In this document: one piece after another, positions 18,026 through 27,146 of the stretch
Numbering within the stretch: the stretch's first letter is position 1
Layout: each line of letters begins with the position of its first letter
Origin: CAXNKH01 sp049296795
Lineage (GTDB): Bacteria; Pseudomonadota; Gammaproteobacteria; Burkholderiales; Burkholderiaceae_C
NCBI GenBank assembly: GCA_049296795.1
Contig: JBAQTC010000030.1
Span: forward strand, 91,654 to 155,653
Direction: 5' to 3'
DNA: 64,000 nt
Notes under the pieces: model-generated
What the model saw: the letters and a program-made list of their open reading frames with translations, nothing else
Database searches by the model: none
Told to the model about the DNA's origin: nothing
Translations under genes and position numbers: made by a program

Positions 18026-19171
18026 ATGAGTACCATGGAACGAATCCTTCACTTGATGAGTGAAAAAAAGGCTTCAGATATCTATTTGTCGGCTCACTCC
18101 CCAGCGCTGATCCGGATCAATGGTATTTGCCATCCAGTGAACAACCAAATCCTGTCGGTCGAAGCGCCACGTAACTTGCTGGCTGAGATTTTGACCCCGG
18201 AACAGTTGAGCGAACTCGATCAGACCGGTGAAATCAATGTGGGCTATGCCCTGCCAGGCATTGGGCGCTTTCGCATCAGCGGGATGAAGCAGCGCGGCAC
18301 CTGTGCCGCTGTCTTGCGTTTCATCGCCGTAACCATTCCATCATTGCCGAGTTTGTCGCTGCCGCCAGTTCTGTCTGAACTGATCATGGAAAAACGCGGA
18401 TTGATTCTGTTGGTCGGCGCCACCGGTTCGGGTAAAAGCACCACCTTGGCCGCCATGCTCGACTTGAGAAACGAGAGCGAATCGGGCCACATCCTCACGC
18501 TTGAAGATCCAATCGAATACCTGTTCAAAAACAAAAAATCCATTGTGAATCAACGAGAGATCGGTACTGATACTGAGTCGCTGCAAGTGGCGCTGAGGAA
18601 TGCCTTGCGCCAAGCACCCGATGTGATTTCCATTGGTGAAATTCGCGATCGTGAAACCATGTCAGCGGCTATTTCCTATGCCCAGTCGGGCCACTTGTGT
18701 TTGGCCACTATGCATTCCAACAACAGTGTCCATGCGATGAATCGGATTCTGAGTTTTTACCCGGTGGAAGTTCGCTCCACCATGCTCAGCGACCTAGCGC
18801 ATTCACTCAAGGCGGTGATATCGCAACGCTTATTGCGCACCCCTAACGGATCCCGGGTAGCGGCGAGTGAAATACTCCTGAACACCACCTTGGTCGCAGA
18901 ACTGATTGAAAAAGGGGACTTTTTCGGCGTCAAAGAAGCCTTGGAGAAATCCATGGCCCAGGGTTCACAAACCTTCGAACAAGACATTGCCCGTCTGATT
19001 ATTGAGGGCACGATTGATCGCAAAGAAGGGCTAAGCCATGCCGATTCGCCAACCAACCTGATGTGGCGCTTGCAAAACGATTTCAGCCAGCGCGGCTCGT
19101 CCGAAGTGACCGAGGTTGCCAAAGATGATGTGCCCACCTTCACTGAATTTACCTTGGACGTAAAAAGCTGA
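18026..19171 (+). CDS. PilT/PilU-family pilus retraction ATPase
   Basis: 381 residues, a secretion ATPase of the GspE/PilT superfamily. It contains an N-terminal PAS-like region (KKASDIYLSAHSPALIRING), Walker A GATGSGKST, Asp box and Walker B region (LEDPIEYLF, PDVISIGEIRDRETM), and the His box SGHLCLATMHSNNSVHAMNRIL. These motors power retraction of type IV pili at the inner membrane. No pilus structural gene is in the window; the gene sits between dapD and dapE and overlaps dapE by one base (TGATG). The divergent C-terminus (after about residue 340) resembles PilU more than PilT, but the distinction is tentative. Confidence 0.88.
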   Translation: MSTMERILHLMSEKKASDIYLSAHSPALIRINGICHPVNNQILSVEAPRNLLAEILTPEQLSELDQTGEINVGYALPGIGRFRISGMKQRGTCAAVLRFIAVTIPSLPSLSLPPVLSELIMEKRGLILLVGATGSGKSTTLAAMLDLRNESESGHILTLEDPIEYLFKNKKSIVNQREIGTDTESLQVALRNALRQAPDVISIGEIRDRETMSAAISYAQSGHLCLATMHSNNSVHAMNRILSFYPVEVRSTMLSDLAHSLKAVISQRLLRTPNGSRVAASEILLNTTLVAELIEKGDFFGVKEALEKSMAQGSQTFEQDIARLIIEGTIDRKEGLSHADSPTNLMWRLQNDFSQRGSSEVTEVAKDDVPTFTEFTLDVKS

Positions 19172-20319
19172 TGTCCAGAACGATTGCACTTGCCGAGCAA
19201 TTGATATCGATTGCCTCGGTTACTCCCCATGACGCAGGTTGTCAGGACATCATTCGCGCCAGGCTAACGCCTTTGGGCTTTGTTTGCGAAACAATTGAAA
19301 GCGGTCCTGACAATTTTCGGGTGCGTAATCTCTGGGCCAAACGGCCCTCAGCTTCTGCTCAGCATCCGGCTAAGTTGCTGGTTTTTGCCGGCCACACCGA
19401 TGTAGTTCCTACCGGACCACTGGATCAGTGGGACAGCGATCCGTTCACCCCGACCGTTCGCAACGGCCGACTGTACGGCAGGGGCAGCAGTGACATGAAA
19501 ACATCGATCGCCGCTTTTGTGGTGGCGCTTGAAGATTACTTGGCGCAACATCCTCAAACCCCCTTGTCCTTGGGTTTGCTGCTGACCAGTGATGAAGAAG
19601 GGCCAGCACTTGACGGGACGGTCGTGGTCTGTCAAACCTTGGCGCAACGTGGCGAGCAGATAGATTACTGCATCGTGGGCGAGCCGACTTCGGTCAAGCG
19701 CAGCGGTGACATGATCAAAAACGGTAGGCGCGGCACCCTGAGCGGCAAGCTGACCGTTAAGGGGATTCAAGGACACATTGCTTATCCGCAACTCGCCAGC
19801 AACCCCATCCACAAAGTGGCCCCGGCCCTGGCCGAGCTAGTGGGCATTCAATGGGATAGCGGCAATACGTTTTTTCAGCCCACCAGATGGCAGATCAGCA
19901 ACATTCACGGCGGAACGGGTGCCAGTAATGTGATTCCTGGCACGGTAGTGATTGATTTCAATTTCCGATTTTCAACCGAGTCCACGCCTGAGTCTTTGCA
20001 AGCTAGATTGCAAGGCGTGCTCGATCAACATGGACTGGACTACGAGCTGAGCTGGGTTTTGGGGGGGCTGCCTTTTCTCACCACCCCAGGCACCCTAGTT
20101 GAAGCCGTGCGTCAAGCTGTACGGCAGGAGAGCGGCATTGAAACCGAGCTTTCCACCTCGGGTGGCACCAGTGATGGCCGTTTCATAGCCCCTTATTGCC
20201 CACAAGTGATTGAACTGGGCCCACCCAACGCCTCGATTCACAAAATCAATGAATACGTCGAGTTGCAAGACATAGAGCCTCTGAAAAATATTTACCGGCG
20301 CGTGCTGGAAATTCTCTGA
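19171..20319 (+). CDS. dapE: Succinyl-diaminopimelate desuccinylase DapE
   Basis: 382 residues of the M20 metallopeptidase family. Metal-binding and catalytic segments are FAGHTDVVPTGPLDQW, YGRGSSDMKTS, SDEEGPALDGT, VGEPTSVKRSGD and the C-terminal SGGTSDGRF, IELGPPNASIHKINE. It hydrolyses N-succinyl-LL-diaminopimelate to LL-diaminopimelate. The ATG overlaps the pilus ATPase stop by one base and prmB begins two bases after its stop, so the cluster is one transcription unit. Confidence 0.96.
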   Translation: MSRTIALAEQLISIASVTPHDAGCQDIIRARLTPLGFVCETIESGPDNFRVRNLWAKRPSASAQHPAKLLVFAGHTDVVPTGPLDQWDSDPFTPTVRNGRLYGRGSSDMKTSIAAFVVALEDYLAQHPQTPLSLGLLLTSDEEGPALDGTVVVCQTLAQRGEQIDYCIVGEPTSVKRSGDMIKNGRRGTLSGKLTVKGIQGHIAYPQLASNPIHKVAPALAELVGIQWDSGNTFFQPTRWQISNIHGGTGASNVIPGTVVIDFNFRFSTESTPESLQARLQGVLDQHGLDYELSWVLGGLPFLTTPGTLVEAVRQAVRQESGIETELSTSGGTSDGRFIAPYCPQVIELGPPNASIHKINEYVELQDIEPLKNIYRRVLEIL

Positions 20320-20321
20320 CC

Positions 20322-21197
20322 ATGCGCGTGATTGACTTGATTGAAGTGAGCGCCAAACAGCTCGCCGATGCCGGCGTGGTGTTCGGGCACGGCACCGATA
20401 ACGCGTTTGACGAAGCCGCCTGGCTGGTGTTGTGGCAACTGAGATTGCCCCTTGACGATCTCGATGGCGTTGCCAATCAATCGATCGATGAGAAGCAGAG
20501 ACAACAGTGCACGGCTTTGATCGAATCCCGAATCTCTTCCCGTAAACCAGCTGCTTACTTGACGCACGAAGCTTGGCTGCAAGGCCTGTCGTTTTATGTT
20601 GATGAGCGCGTGATCGTTCCGCGCTCTTTGATTGCCGAACTTCTGGTCCATGCTGCCATCGACCCCTGGCTTAACCCGCATAGTCATCAGATCCTGGATT
20701 TGTGCACGGGTAACGGCAGTTTGGCGATACTGGCGGCCATCACCTATCCCGAGACCCAGGTCGAGGCCTGCGATATCTCGGCCGATGCCTTGGTGGTGGC
20801 TGCCATCAATGTGCAGCGCCATCATTTACAAGACCGAATCAGTTTGTTGGCGTCAGATGGATTGACTTCTCTGCAAAGCCGCTACGATCTGATTTTATGC
20901 AATCCACCCTATGTCAATGCTTTGAGCATGTCCGAACTACCCCCGGAATACCGGGCCGAGCCAGCGCTGGCGCTTGACGGCAATTTGAGCGGAGGGCGCG
21001 ACGGCATGGATTTCATCCGTAAGTTTCTGCGCGAGGCACCTCGCTACCTGAATTCCGAAGGCGTGGTGGTGCTCGAAATTGGTCACGAACGCGAGCATTT
21101 TGAAACCGCTTTTCCTGAGCTTGAAGCGGTATGGTTGTCAACCAGCGCTGGCGAAGATCAGGTTCTCCTTTTAACCCGCCAAGCGCTTACCCGTTGA
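20322..21197 (+). CDS. prmB: 50S ribosomal protein L3 N(5)-glutamine methyltransferase PrmB
   Basis: 291 residues. The N-terminal helical domain is followed by a Rossmann methyltransferase domain with ILDLCTGNGSLAILAA (SAM-binding motif I) and LILCNPPYVN, the NPPY active-site motif for glutamine methylation. The PAYLTHEAWLQGLSFYVDERVIVPRS block is characteristic of PrmB/HemK proteins. PrmB rather than PrmC is preferred from the STSAGEDQVLLLTR ending and the RVIVPRSLIAELL segment. It starts two bases after dapE. Confidence 0.9.
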   Translation: MRVIDLIEVSAKQLADAGVVFGHGTDNAFDEAAWLVLWQLRLPLDDLDGVANQSIDEKQRQQCTALIESRISSRKPAAYLTHEAWLQGLSFYVDERVIVPRSLIAELLVHAAIDPWLNPHSHQILDLCTGNGSLAILAAITYPETQVEACDISADALVVAAINVQRHHLQDRISLLASDGLTSLQSRYDLILCNPPYVNALSMSELPPEYRAEPALALDGNLSGGRDGMDFIRKFLREAPRYLNSEGVVVLEIGHEREHFETAFPELEAVWLSTSAGEDQVLLLTRQALTR

Positions 21198-21252
21198 GGA
21201 TAAAGCTGGCTCACTGCCAGTGCTGCGTGCCGTCTCAACCTCTCTTAGTTTT

Positions 21253-23172
21253 ATGATTTCCCTGAAAAACATCACTTTACGTCGCAGTGCCAAAGTACTG
21301 CTCTCAGAAGCTTCCGTCACCATTAATCCGGGTGAAAAAGTTGGCCTGGTCGGCCGCAATGGTGCTGGCAAGTCCACGATCTTTGCCATGCTCAATGGCA
21401 GCTTGCATGAAGACGCAGGTGACCTGTCCGTTCCTTTGCAGTGGCGTATGGCTCAGGTAGCACAAGATATGCCTGAGACTGACATGGGTGCGACTGAATT
21501 CGTGATCGAAGGCGACACGCAACTGTTGGCAGCACAGGAAGAAGTAAACCAAGCTGAAGCCTCAGACGATGGCGAGCGCATGGCCAATGCCTATATGGGC
21601 TTGCAAGATGCTGGTGCCCATGATGCGTCAGCACGCGCCCAAGCACTGATTCTGGGTCTGGGGTTCAAGAGCGCCGAACTCAACAATCCGGTCAACAGCT
21701 TCTCCGGAGGTTGGCGCATGCGCTTGCAACTGGCACGGGCTTTGATGTGTCCGTCCGACCTGTTGTTGCTCGACGAGCCGACCAATCACCTGGATCTCGA
21801 CGCTTTGGTCTGGCTTGAGTCTTGGCTTATGCGCTATCAAGGAACGATGCTGGTGATCAGTCATGACCGCGAGTTTCTCGATGCCGTCACCGACGTGACG
21901 CTGCACATCGAAAACACCAAACTCAACCGCTATGGCGGCAACTACAGCAAGTTTGAAGATATGCGCTCCGAGCAACTCGAATTGCAACAAGCGTCTTATT
22001 CCAAGCAACAAGAAAAAATTGCGCATTTGCAAAAATTCATCGACCGCTTCAAGGCCAAGGCCAGCAAAGCCAAACAAGCGCAAAGCCGGGTCAAGGCGCT
22101 GGACCGGATGGAAAAAATTGCACCTTTGCTGGCTGAAGCTGACTTCAGTTTCGAGTTCAAGGAACCCGCCAATTTACCCAACCCGATGCTGGCGATGCAG
22201 AACCTTGATTTCGGTTACCCAGCAGCTGCAGACGGCTCAGAGGGAAGCAACCCCAATATCATCGTGAGGAACGTCAATAAATCGGTTCTGGCGGGACAGC
22301 GTATCGGAATTTTGGGCGCCAACGGACAGGGCAAATCGACCGTGGTGAAAACCATAGCACGCGCCCTGGCACCAGTTGCTGGCGAAATGACTGAAGGCCG
22401 TGGTTTGAATATTGGGTATTTCGCTCAACAAGAACTCGACGTTTTGCGTCCCGCCGATACACCGATTGAACACATGATTCGACTGGTGAAGGAATTGACC
22501 CTAGCGGGAAAAATCAGCGGACAAGCTACCCGTGAGCAGGACTTGCGCAGTTTTCTGGGTCAATTTAATTTCGGCGGCGACATGGTCAAACAGGCTGTTG
22601 GCAGTATGAGTGGCGGTGAAAAAGCGCGCTTAGTTCTGTGCATGATCGTCTGGCAGCGCCCTAACCTGTTACTACTTGATGAGCCAACTAACCACTTGGA
22701 TTTGGCCACGCGCGAAGCGCTCAGTGTGGCCCTCAACGAATTCGAAGGCACCGTCATGCTGGTCAGCCACGACCGCGCTTTGCTGCGCGCCGTATGCGAT
22801 GAATTCTGGCTGGTCTCGCGCGGCGGCGTTGAACCATTCGACGGTGATCTGGATGACTACCAGCGTTACTTGCTCGATGAAGCCAAGCGCCAACGCGAGG
22901 ATTTGAAGGAAAGCACCTCAAGCAAAGGCAAAAACAAGAAATCAAAAGCCAGCCCTTCCAACACCAAGCAGCGAACGATTGAACAGATAGAGGGCAAGAT
23001 GGCCAGCCTGAATCAGGAAGGCCGCAGCTTAGAGGCCAGGCTCTTGGTGTTGCAGCACGCCAAAGAGATTGCCGAACTCGGTCAAAGACTCAAAAGTGTC
23101 AACGCCGAGTTGCAAGTGCTGGAAGACCAGTGGCTTGAATTGTCGAGTCAGGTGGAAGCCAGTAAAGTCTGA
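21253..23172 (+). CDS. ABC-F family ATPase (YheS-like)
   Basis: 639 residues with two ABC domains and no membrane segment. Domain one has GRNGAGKST, FSGGWRMRLQLARALM and LLLLDEPTNHLD. Domain two has GANGQGKST, MSGGEKARLVLCM and LLLLDEPTNHLD. They are joined by a charged linker (KFIDRFKAKASKAKQAQSRVKALDRM begins within it). The C-terminus carries a lysine-rich stretch and coiled coil. ABC-F proteins bind the ribosomal E site and relieve stalled translation. The ATG at 21253 (MISLKNITLRR) is the natural family start; the upstream Met at 21220 adds a non-homologous leader. It follows prmB on the same strand. Confidence 0.9.
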   Translation: MISLKNITLRRSAKVLLSEASVTINPGEKVGLVGRNGAGKSTIFAMLNGSLHEDAGDLSVPLQWRMAQVAQDMPETDMGATEFVIEGDTQLLAAQEEVNQAEASDDGERMANAYMGLQDAGAHDASARAQALILGLGFKSAELNNPVNSFSGGWRMRLQLARALMCPSDLLLLDEPTNHLDLDALVWLESWLMRYQGTMLVISHDREFLDAVTDVTLHIENTKLNRYGGNYSKFEDMRSEQLELQQASYSKQQEKIAHLQKFIDRFKAKASKAKQAQSRVKALDRMEKIAPLLAEADFSFEFKEPANLPNPMLAMQNLDFGYPAAADGSEGSNPNIIVRNVNKSVLAGQRIGILGANGQGKSTVVKTIARALAPVAGEMTEGRGLNIGYFAQQELDVLRPADTPIEHMIRLVKELTLAGKISGQATREQDLRSFLGQFNFGGDMVKQAVGSMSGGEKARLVLCMIVWQRPNLLLLDEPTNHLDLATREALSVALNEFEGTVMLVSHDRALLRAVCDEFWLVSRGGVEPFDGDLDDYQRYLLDEAKRQREDLKESTSSKGKNKKSKASPSNTKQRTIEQIEGKMASLNQEGRSLEARLLVLQHAKEIAELGQRLKSVNAELQVLEDQWLELSSQVEASKV

Positions 23173-23484
23173 TCACGAAACCCATTTGGTCGTGTCGTTG
23201 AGTTCGAAAGAGTTCACATCGCCGAGCATGTACTCACGTAGATTATGGATATCCATCAATACTTCGAAAGTAAAACCTCTGCGATTGCCACGCTGATCCT
23301 TGGTTAAGCCGTCAAAGCAGGCCTTCAATTTTTCCGGTTCAGCTTTGAGGCAGACCAATTCATTGGCGATGCGCGGAAACTTGCTGGCCAAAGCCAAGGG
23401 GTAACTGAGCTGATCGCTCGAGCGAAGGTATTGCTCGGTTGCCTCATTCAATGTGTCGAGTCCAGGGTCAGGGATATCGCTCAT
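23173..23484 (-). CDS. Hypothetical protein, 103 residues
   Basis: I do not recognise the family. The start at 23484 (MSDIPDPGLDTLNEATEQYL) is supported by a strong GGAGG eight bases upstream, so the gene is probably real. The protein is soluble and acidic with no signal peptide or clear motif; the LASKFPRIANELVCL and EVLMDIHNLREYML segments look helical. It converges on the ABC-F gene with no base between the two stop codons and diverges from the SulP gene across 99 bases. No function can be assigned. Confidence 0.75.
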   Translation of the reverse strand: MSDIPDPGLDTLNEATEQYLRSSDQLSYPLALASKFPRIANELVCLKAEPEKLKACFDGLTKDQRGNRRGFTFEVLMDIHNLREYMLGDVNSFELNDTTKWVS

Positions 23485-23583
23485 AAAGTCCCTCCTCAAA
23501 TCAATTCAAGTGGCTCAGTATCCCATTGCCAGACGATTCAAGCAAGCCCGTCGGCAATCTGTCCAAGCTCGATAAAATAAGCC

Positions 23584-25245
23584 ATGAATTTTTTGAACCG
23601 ACATCTCAGTTGCGTCAATTGGCCACGCTTGAGTTTCAAGCTGGCTCGTCAGGAGGCGCTGGCTGCGCTGTCCATTGCCTTGGTCATGGTGCCGCAAGCC
23701 GTGGCCTATGCTGGGCTGGCAGGTATGCCTTTGGTCACGGGCTTGTACGCCTGCCTGATTCCAGCGCTGTTGGCCGTCATGTTTGGCAGCGCCAACCGTA
23801 TATCGGTGGGACCGGCCGCACTAACCTGTGTCTTGATTTCCGCCTCGCTCAATGGCCTGGCCGAACCCGGTAGTGCACAGTGGGTCGAGTTGGCGGTCTG
23901 GTTGGCCCTGCTAGCGGGCTTGATCCAGTTTGGCTTGGGCGCGCTTTCTTACGGCTGGTTACTCAACCTGATCAGTTCTCCCGTATTGATGGGTTTTACC
24001 CAGGCAGCTGCTCTGTTGATCATGGCTTCGCAACTTCCTGCGCTGCTAGGCAGCAGTGCCAAAGATTGGCAGATTGATGCGCTGTCGGCCCTGTTTTTTG
24101 GATGGCCGGGAGCGTTTGGTTTGACCAGCCTGGGTCTGCTGCTGCTGGCGCGAAAATTCAAGCCGCGTTGGCCTGCCATCATGGGGGTCGTGGCTTTGAG
24201 CGCGGTACTGGCTTGGGCGCTCGACTATGCCGAGCACGGCGCTGTGATTGGTGTCCTTCCAACCGGTCTGCCTCAGCTCTATCTTCCCACTTGGCCTGGC
24301 TGGGTTCTATTGCAACAATTGGCGCTACCTGCTCTGGTGATTGCCTTGGTGAGCTTTATGGAAGCCGCCGCCAGTGCCCGCATCGAATGTCAGCTTGATG
24401 GCAAACGTTGGGATGAAAACAAGGAATTAATCGGCCAAGGCTTGGCCAAGCTGGCCTCAGGATTAAGCGGAAGTTTTGCCACAGGAACCTCTTTTTCGCG
24501 CTCTGCGCTGGTCCTTTATGTCGGGGCCCGCAGTGGCTGGGCCATCGTATTTTGCAGCTTTTATGTGCTGCTGGCCTTGCTATTGTTCATGCCCTTGTTG
24601 CGCCACGTGCCGATGTCCGTGCTAGCCGCGGCGGTGATCGTAGCCGTCCTTAACCTGTTTCAGCCCTACCAATTCATCAGGCTGTGGCGTATTTCTCCGC
24701 CCGAGGCCATCACCGCAGGTCTGACTTTTGTAATTACGATTTGGACCGCGCCAGCCATCTACGGCGGTGTGGTCGCGGGTGTTTTGATCACCCTGGTTCA
24801 TTTTTTATACACACGGCTGCATCCGCGCATCATTGAAATCGGACTGCATCCCGATGGCAGCTTACGTGATCGCCATCTGCTGCAGCTCCCGCCTTTGGCA
24901 CCCAAACTCTTTGCTTTGCGAATGGATGCCGAACTCGACTTTGCAGCAGCCAGCACCCTTGAGCGCTATATCGTTGAGTATTTGAACCAACACCGGCAAG
25001 TCAATCATGTCTGTCTGTTTGCTTTCCCCATTAACCGGGTAGATATCACCGGGGCTGAGACTTTCCAAAAACTCGAGTCCATGTTGCAGCAGCGCCAGGT
25101 CACGTTGCACATCAGTGGGCTGAAACTACCCGCCGAGACCCTGTTGCGTCGAGCGGGTTGTTTGCAAACGCGCGAGGGCTTGCGCTTGTACCGCAGCGAC
25201 CGCGAAGCGATTGAGGCTTTGCAACAACTACCGTCGGATGATTGA
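23584..25245 (+). CDS. SulP-family anion transporter with C-terminal STAS domain
   Basis: 553 residues. About eleven hydrophobic segments occupy residues 20-410, including the family start EALAALSIALVMVPQAVAYAGLAGMPLVTGLY and SANRISVGPAAL. A cytoplasmic STAS domain lies at about residues 440-540 (ELDFAAASTLERYIVEYL, NRVDITGAETFQKLE). The SFMEAAASARIE segment is the conserved acidic site of helix eight. SulP proteins move sulfate, bicarbonate or dicarboxylates with protons or sodium. No sulfur or carbon-fixation genes are adjacent, so the substrate is open. Confidence 0.9.
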   Translation: MNFLNRHLSCVNWPRLSFKLARQEALAALSIALVMVPQAVAYAGLAGMPLVTGLYACLIPALLAVMFGSANRISVGPAALTCVLISASLNGLAEPGSAQWVELAVWLALLAGLIQFGLGALSYGWLLNLISSPVLMGFTQAAALLIMASQLPALLGSSAKDWQIDALSALFFGWPGAFGLTSLGLLLLARKFKPRWPAIMGVVALSAVLAWALDYAEHGAVIGVLPTGLPQLYLPTWPGWVLLQQLALPALVIALVSFMEAAASARIECQLDGKRWDENKELIGQGLAKLASGLSGSFATGTSFSRSALVLYVGARSGWAIVFCSFYVLLALLLFMPLLRHVPMSVLAAAVIVAVLNLFQPYQFIRLWRISPPEAITAGLTFVITIWTAPAIYGGVVAGVLITLVHFLYTRLHPRIIEIGLHPDGSLRDRHLLQLPPLAPKLFALRMDAELDFAAASTLERYIVEYLNQHRQVNHVCLFAFPINRVDITGAETFQKLESMLQQRQVTLHISGLKLPAETLLRRAGCLQTREGLRLYRSDREAIEALQQLPSDD

Positions 25246-25272
25246 AGCGCTACGCATCAGGGCGTTGACGAC

Positions 25273-26052
25273 TCAGACTAGACCGGCATAAGAGCCACCG
25301 TCGAGTTGCAGGTTCTGTCCCGAAATGAAGCCGGCCTGAACGCTGCACAGGTAAGCACAAGCGTCACCAAACTCTTTGCTGGTCCCAAAGCGTTTGGCTG
25401 CAACGGTTTCGACAATCCGTTGCCGTGCCTGGATCATGTCAATCCCATGCAATTTCATCAAACGTTCGGCCATGAACTTTTGCCGCGGAGTGTCGATTCG
25501 CTCTGGCAGCAAATTATTAAGCGTAACGTTGTCCACCGCGACCTCGAGTGACAGTGACTTGGAAAATGCTGTCAAACCTGTTCTGGCGGTGGTGGACAAA
25601 GCCATGTGCGGGCGCGGGCTTTTCACCATGGCCGAAGTGATGTTGACAATGCGTCCAAACTTGCGCTGCCGCATGCCAGGCAAGAAGCCTCGTATCAGTA
25701 AAATTGGCGCCAACATATTGGCTTCCAGCGCGCTAATCCAGGCCGCGTGATCCCAGTCAGCCAGAACCCCAGGCGCAGGCCCGGCATTGTTATTGACCAA
25801 AATATCCAACTCCGGGCAGGCATCCAACAAAGCCATGCGTCCCGATTCGGTGGTGATGTCAGCCACTTGTGTTGCAACGATGGCACCGGTTTCACTTTCG
25901 ATCTGGCTGCGGGCATTGCTCAAGCGTTGCGCATCGCGCCCGTTGAGTGTGACCCGGCAACCCTCGCGCGCCAGCGCCAGAGCACAGGCCAAACCCAAAC
26001 CTTGAGAAGAAGCGCACACCAGTGCTTTTTTGTTTTTGATTCCCAAATCCAC
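25273..26052 (-). CDS. Short-chain dehydrogenase/reductase-like protein with altered catalytic residues
   Basis: 259 residues with a Rossmann fold: cofactor loop ASSQGLGLA (residues 14-22, a TGxxxGxG variant), NNNAGP at 87-92, and the C-terminal SGQNLQLDGG typical of 3-oxoacyl-ACP reductase-like members. Ser140 is present (NITSAM), but the canonical YxxxK is replaced by Ser153 and Arg157 (ALSTTARTGL), so classical SDR catalysis is doubtful. The start is GTG at 26052 with AAGGGA about eight bases upstream. It lies 56 bases after a Bug receptor gene on the same strand and may act on the same compound. Confidence 0.85.
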   Translation of the reverse strand: MDLGIKNKKALVCASSQGLGLACALALAREGCRVTLNGRDAQRLSNARSQIESETGAIVATQVADITTESGRMALLDACPELDILVNNNAGPAPGVLADWDHAAWISALEANMLAPILLIRGFLPGMRQRKFGRIVNITSAMVKSPRPHMALSTTARTGLTAFSKSLSLEVAVDNVTLNNLLPERIDTPRQKFMAERLMKLHGIDMIQARQRIVETVAAKRFGTSKEFGDACAYLCSVQAGFISGQNLQLDGGSYAGLV

Positions 26053-26108
26053 GGCAATATCCCTTTGCTACAACGCAGCGATCGCGCCCTGCCCGACCAA
26101 TTGTTGGC

Positions 26109-27104
26109 TCATTGTTTTTTGGTTGACACATTGGCCGTTTTGATGGCCGCTGCCCATTGGTTGCGTTCAACCGCCATCATTCGAATGAAATCCTGTGAAC
26201 TGTAGGCCACGGGGTCAAAACTCATGGCCCGCATTCTCTTTTCGAACGCCGGGTCTTTGGACAACGCTAACAATTCACGCTCCCAGAAACCGAGCAATTC
26301 AGGCGAGGTTTTAGCGGGTAAGAACACCCCATACCAGTTCATGATGCCCAAATTGGAAAGTGCACTTTCAGTCAAGGTGGGAAGTTCCGGGAACGCATCA
26401 ATTCGGCTGGGCTCCAGCGTTGCCAAAGCACGCAATCGCCCCGATTTCACATGTTCTCGAACGGCCTCAACCGATTGGACTAAAAATTGCACATCGCCAC
26501 TGAGGACGCCCAACACAGCAGGCCCACTGCCCTGGTAGGGAACGTGCGTCATGCTCACACCAGCTTGGGTAAAGAGGATTTCCGAGGTCAAATGGAAAGC
26601 GTGGCCCATGCCCGGCGACCCATAAAAATACTTGCTCGGCTCACGTTTGACCAAAGCAAAGAATTCCTGCAGGGTATTCGCTTTAACTGCACTGTTGATC
26701 ACAATCACAGCGGGATTGCGCCCAATCAAGGCCGCCGGTACCAGATCGCGCCCCACGTCGTAGGCCGGTTTGGGTTCAAACTGCTCGGCGATGGTGATCG
26801 GTGTCGGAGGAGCAAACAGCAAGGTGTAGCCATCGGCTTGCGAGCGAACTACAGCCTGAGTCCCAATTTGACCAGATGCCCCGGGAATGTTCTCCACCAC
26901 CAACTGCTGACCGAGCTTTTGAGACAACATCTGGGCCACCAGCCGAGCTACGGCATCGACCCCACCACCAACCGGAAACGGAACCAACAGTCTGACGGGG
27001 CGAATCGGAAACTTGGGCGCCTGGGCCCAGCTATTGAAATTGGCAAAAACAGTGCCAAGAGAAGCCAGCAAAAGCTGACGGCGCTTAAAAAATGAGTTCA
27101 TCAT
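26109..27104 (-). CDS. Bug-family (TctC-type) periplasmic binding protein 1
   Basis: 331 residues with a signal peptide ending at NSWAQ. The mature start FPIRPVRLLVPFPVGGGVDAVAR and VENIPGASGQIGTQAV are the Bug hallmarks that shape the carboxylate-binding pocket; THVPYQGSGPAVLGVLSGDV is the second conserved block. The start at 27104 has AGGA eight bases upstream; 27113 and 27101 are alternatives. Such receptors bind carboxylates or amides and may work with a TctAB permease encoded elsewhere. It is upstream of the SDR gene. Confidence 0.9.
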   Translation of the reverse strand: MMNSFFKRRQLLLASLGTVFANFNSWAQAPKFPIRPVRLLVPFPVGGGVDAVARLVAQMLSQKLGQQLVVENIPGASGQIGTQAVVRSQADGYTLLFAPPTPITIAEQFEPKPAYDVGRDLVPAALIGRNPAVIVINSAVKANTLQEFFALVKREPSKYFYGSPGMGHAFHLTSEILFTQAGVSMTHVPYQGSGPAVLGVLSGDVQFLVQSVEAVREHVKSGRLRALATLEPSRIDAFPELPTLTESALSNLGIMNWYGVFLPAKTSPELLGFWERELLALSKDPAFEKRMRAMSFDPVAYSSQDFIRMMAVERNQWAAAIKTANVSTKKQ

Positions 27105-27146
27105 GAAAATCATCCTAAGTTGAAAGTGAACAATTTGACTTTAGCG

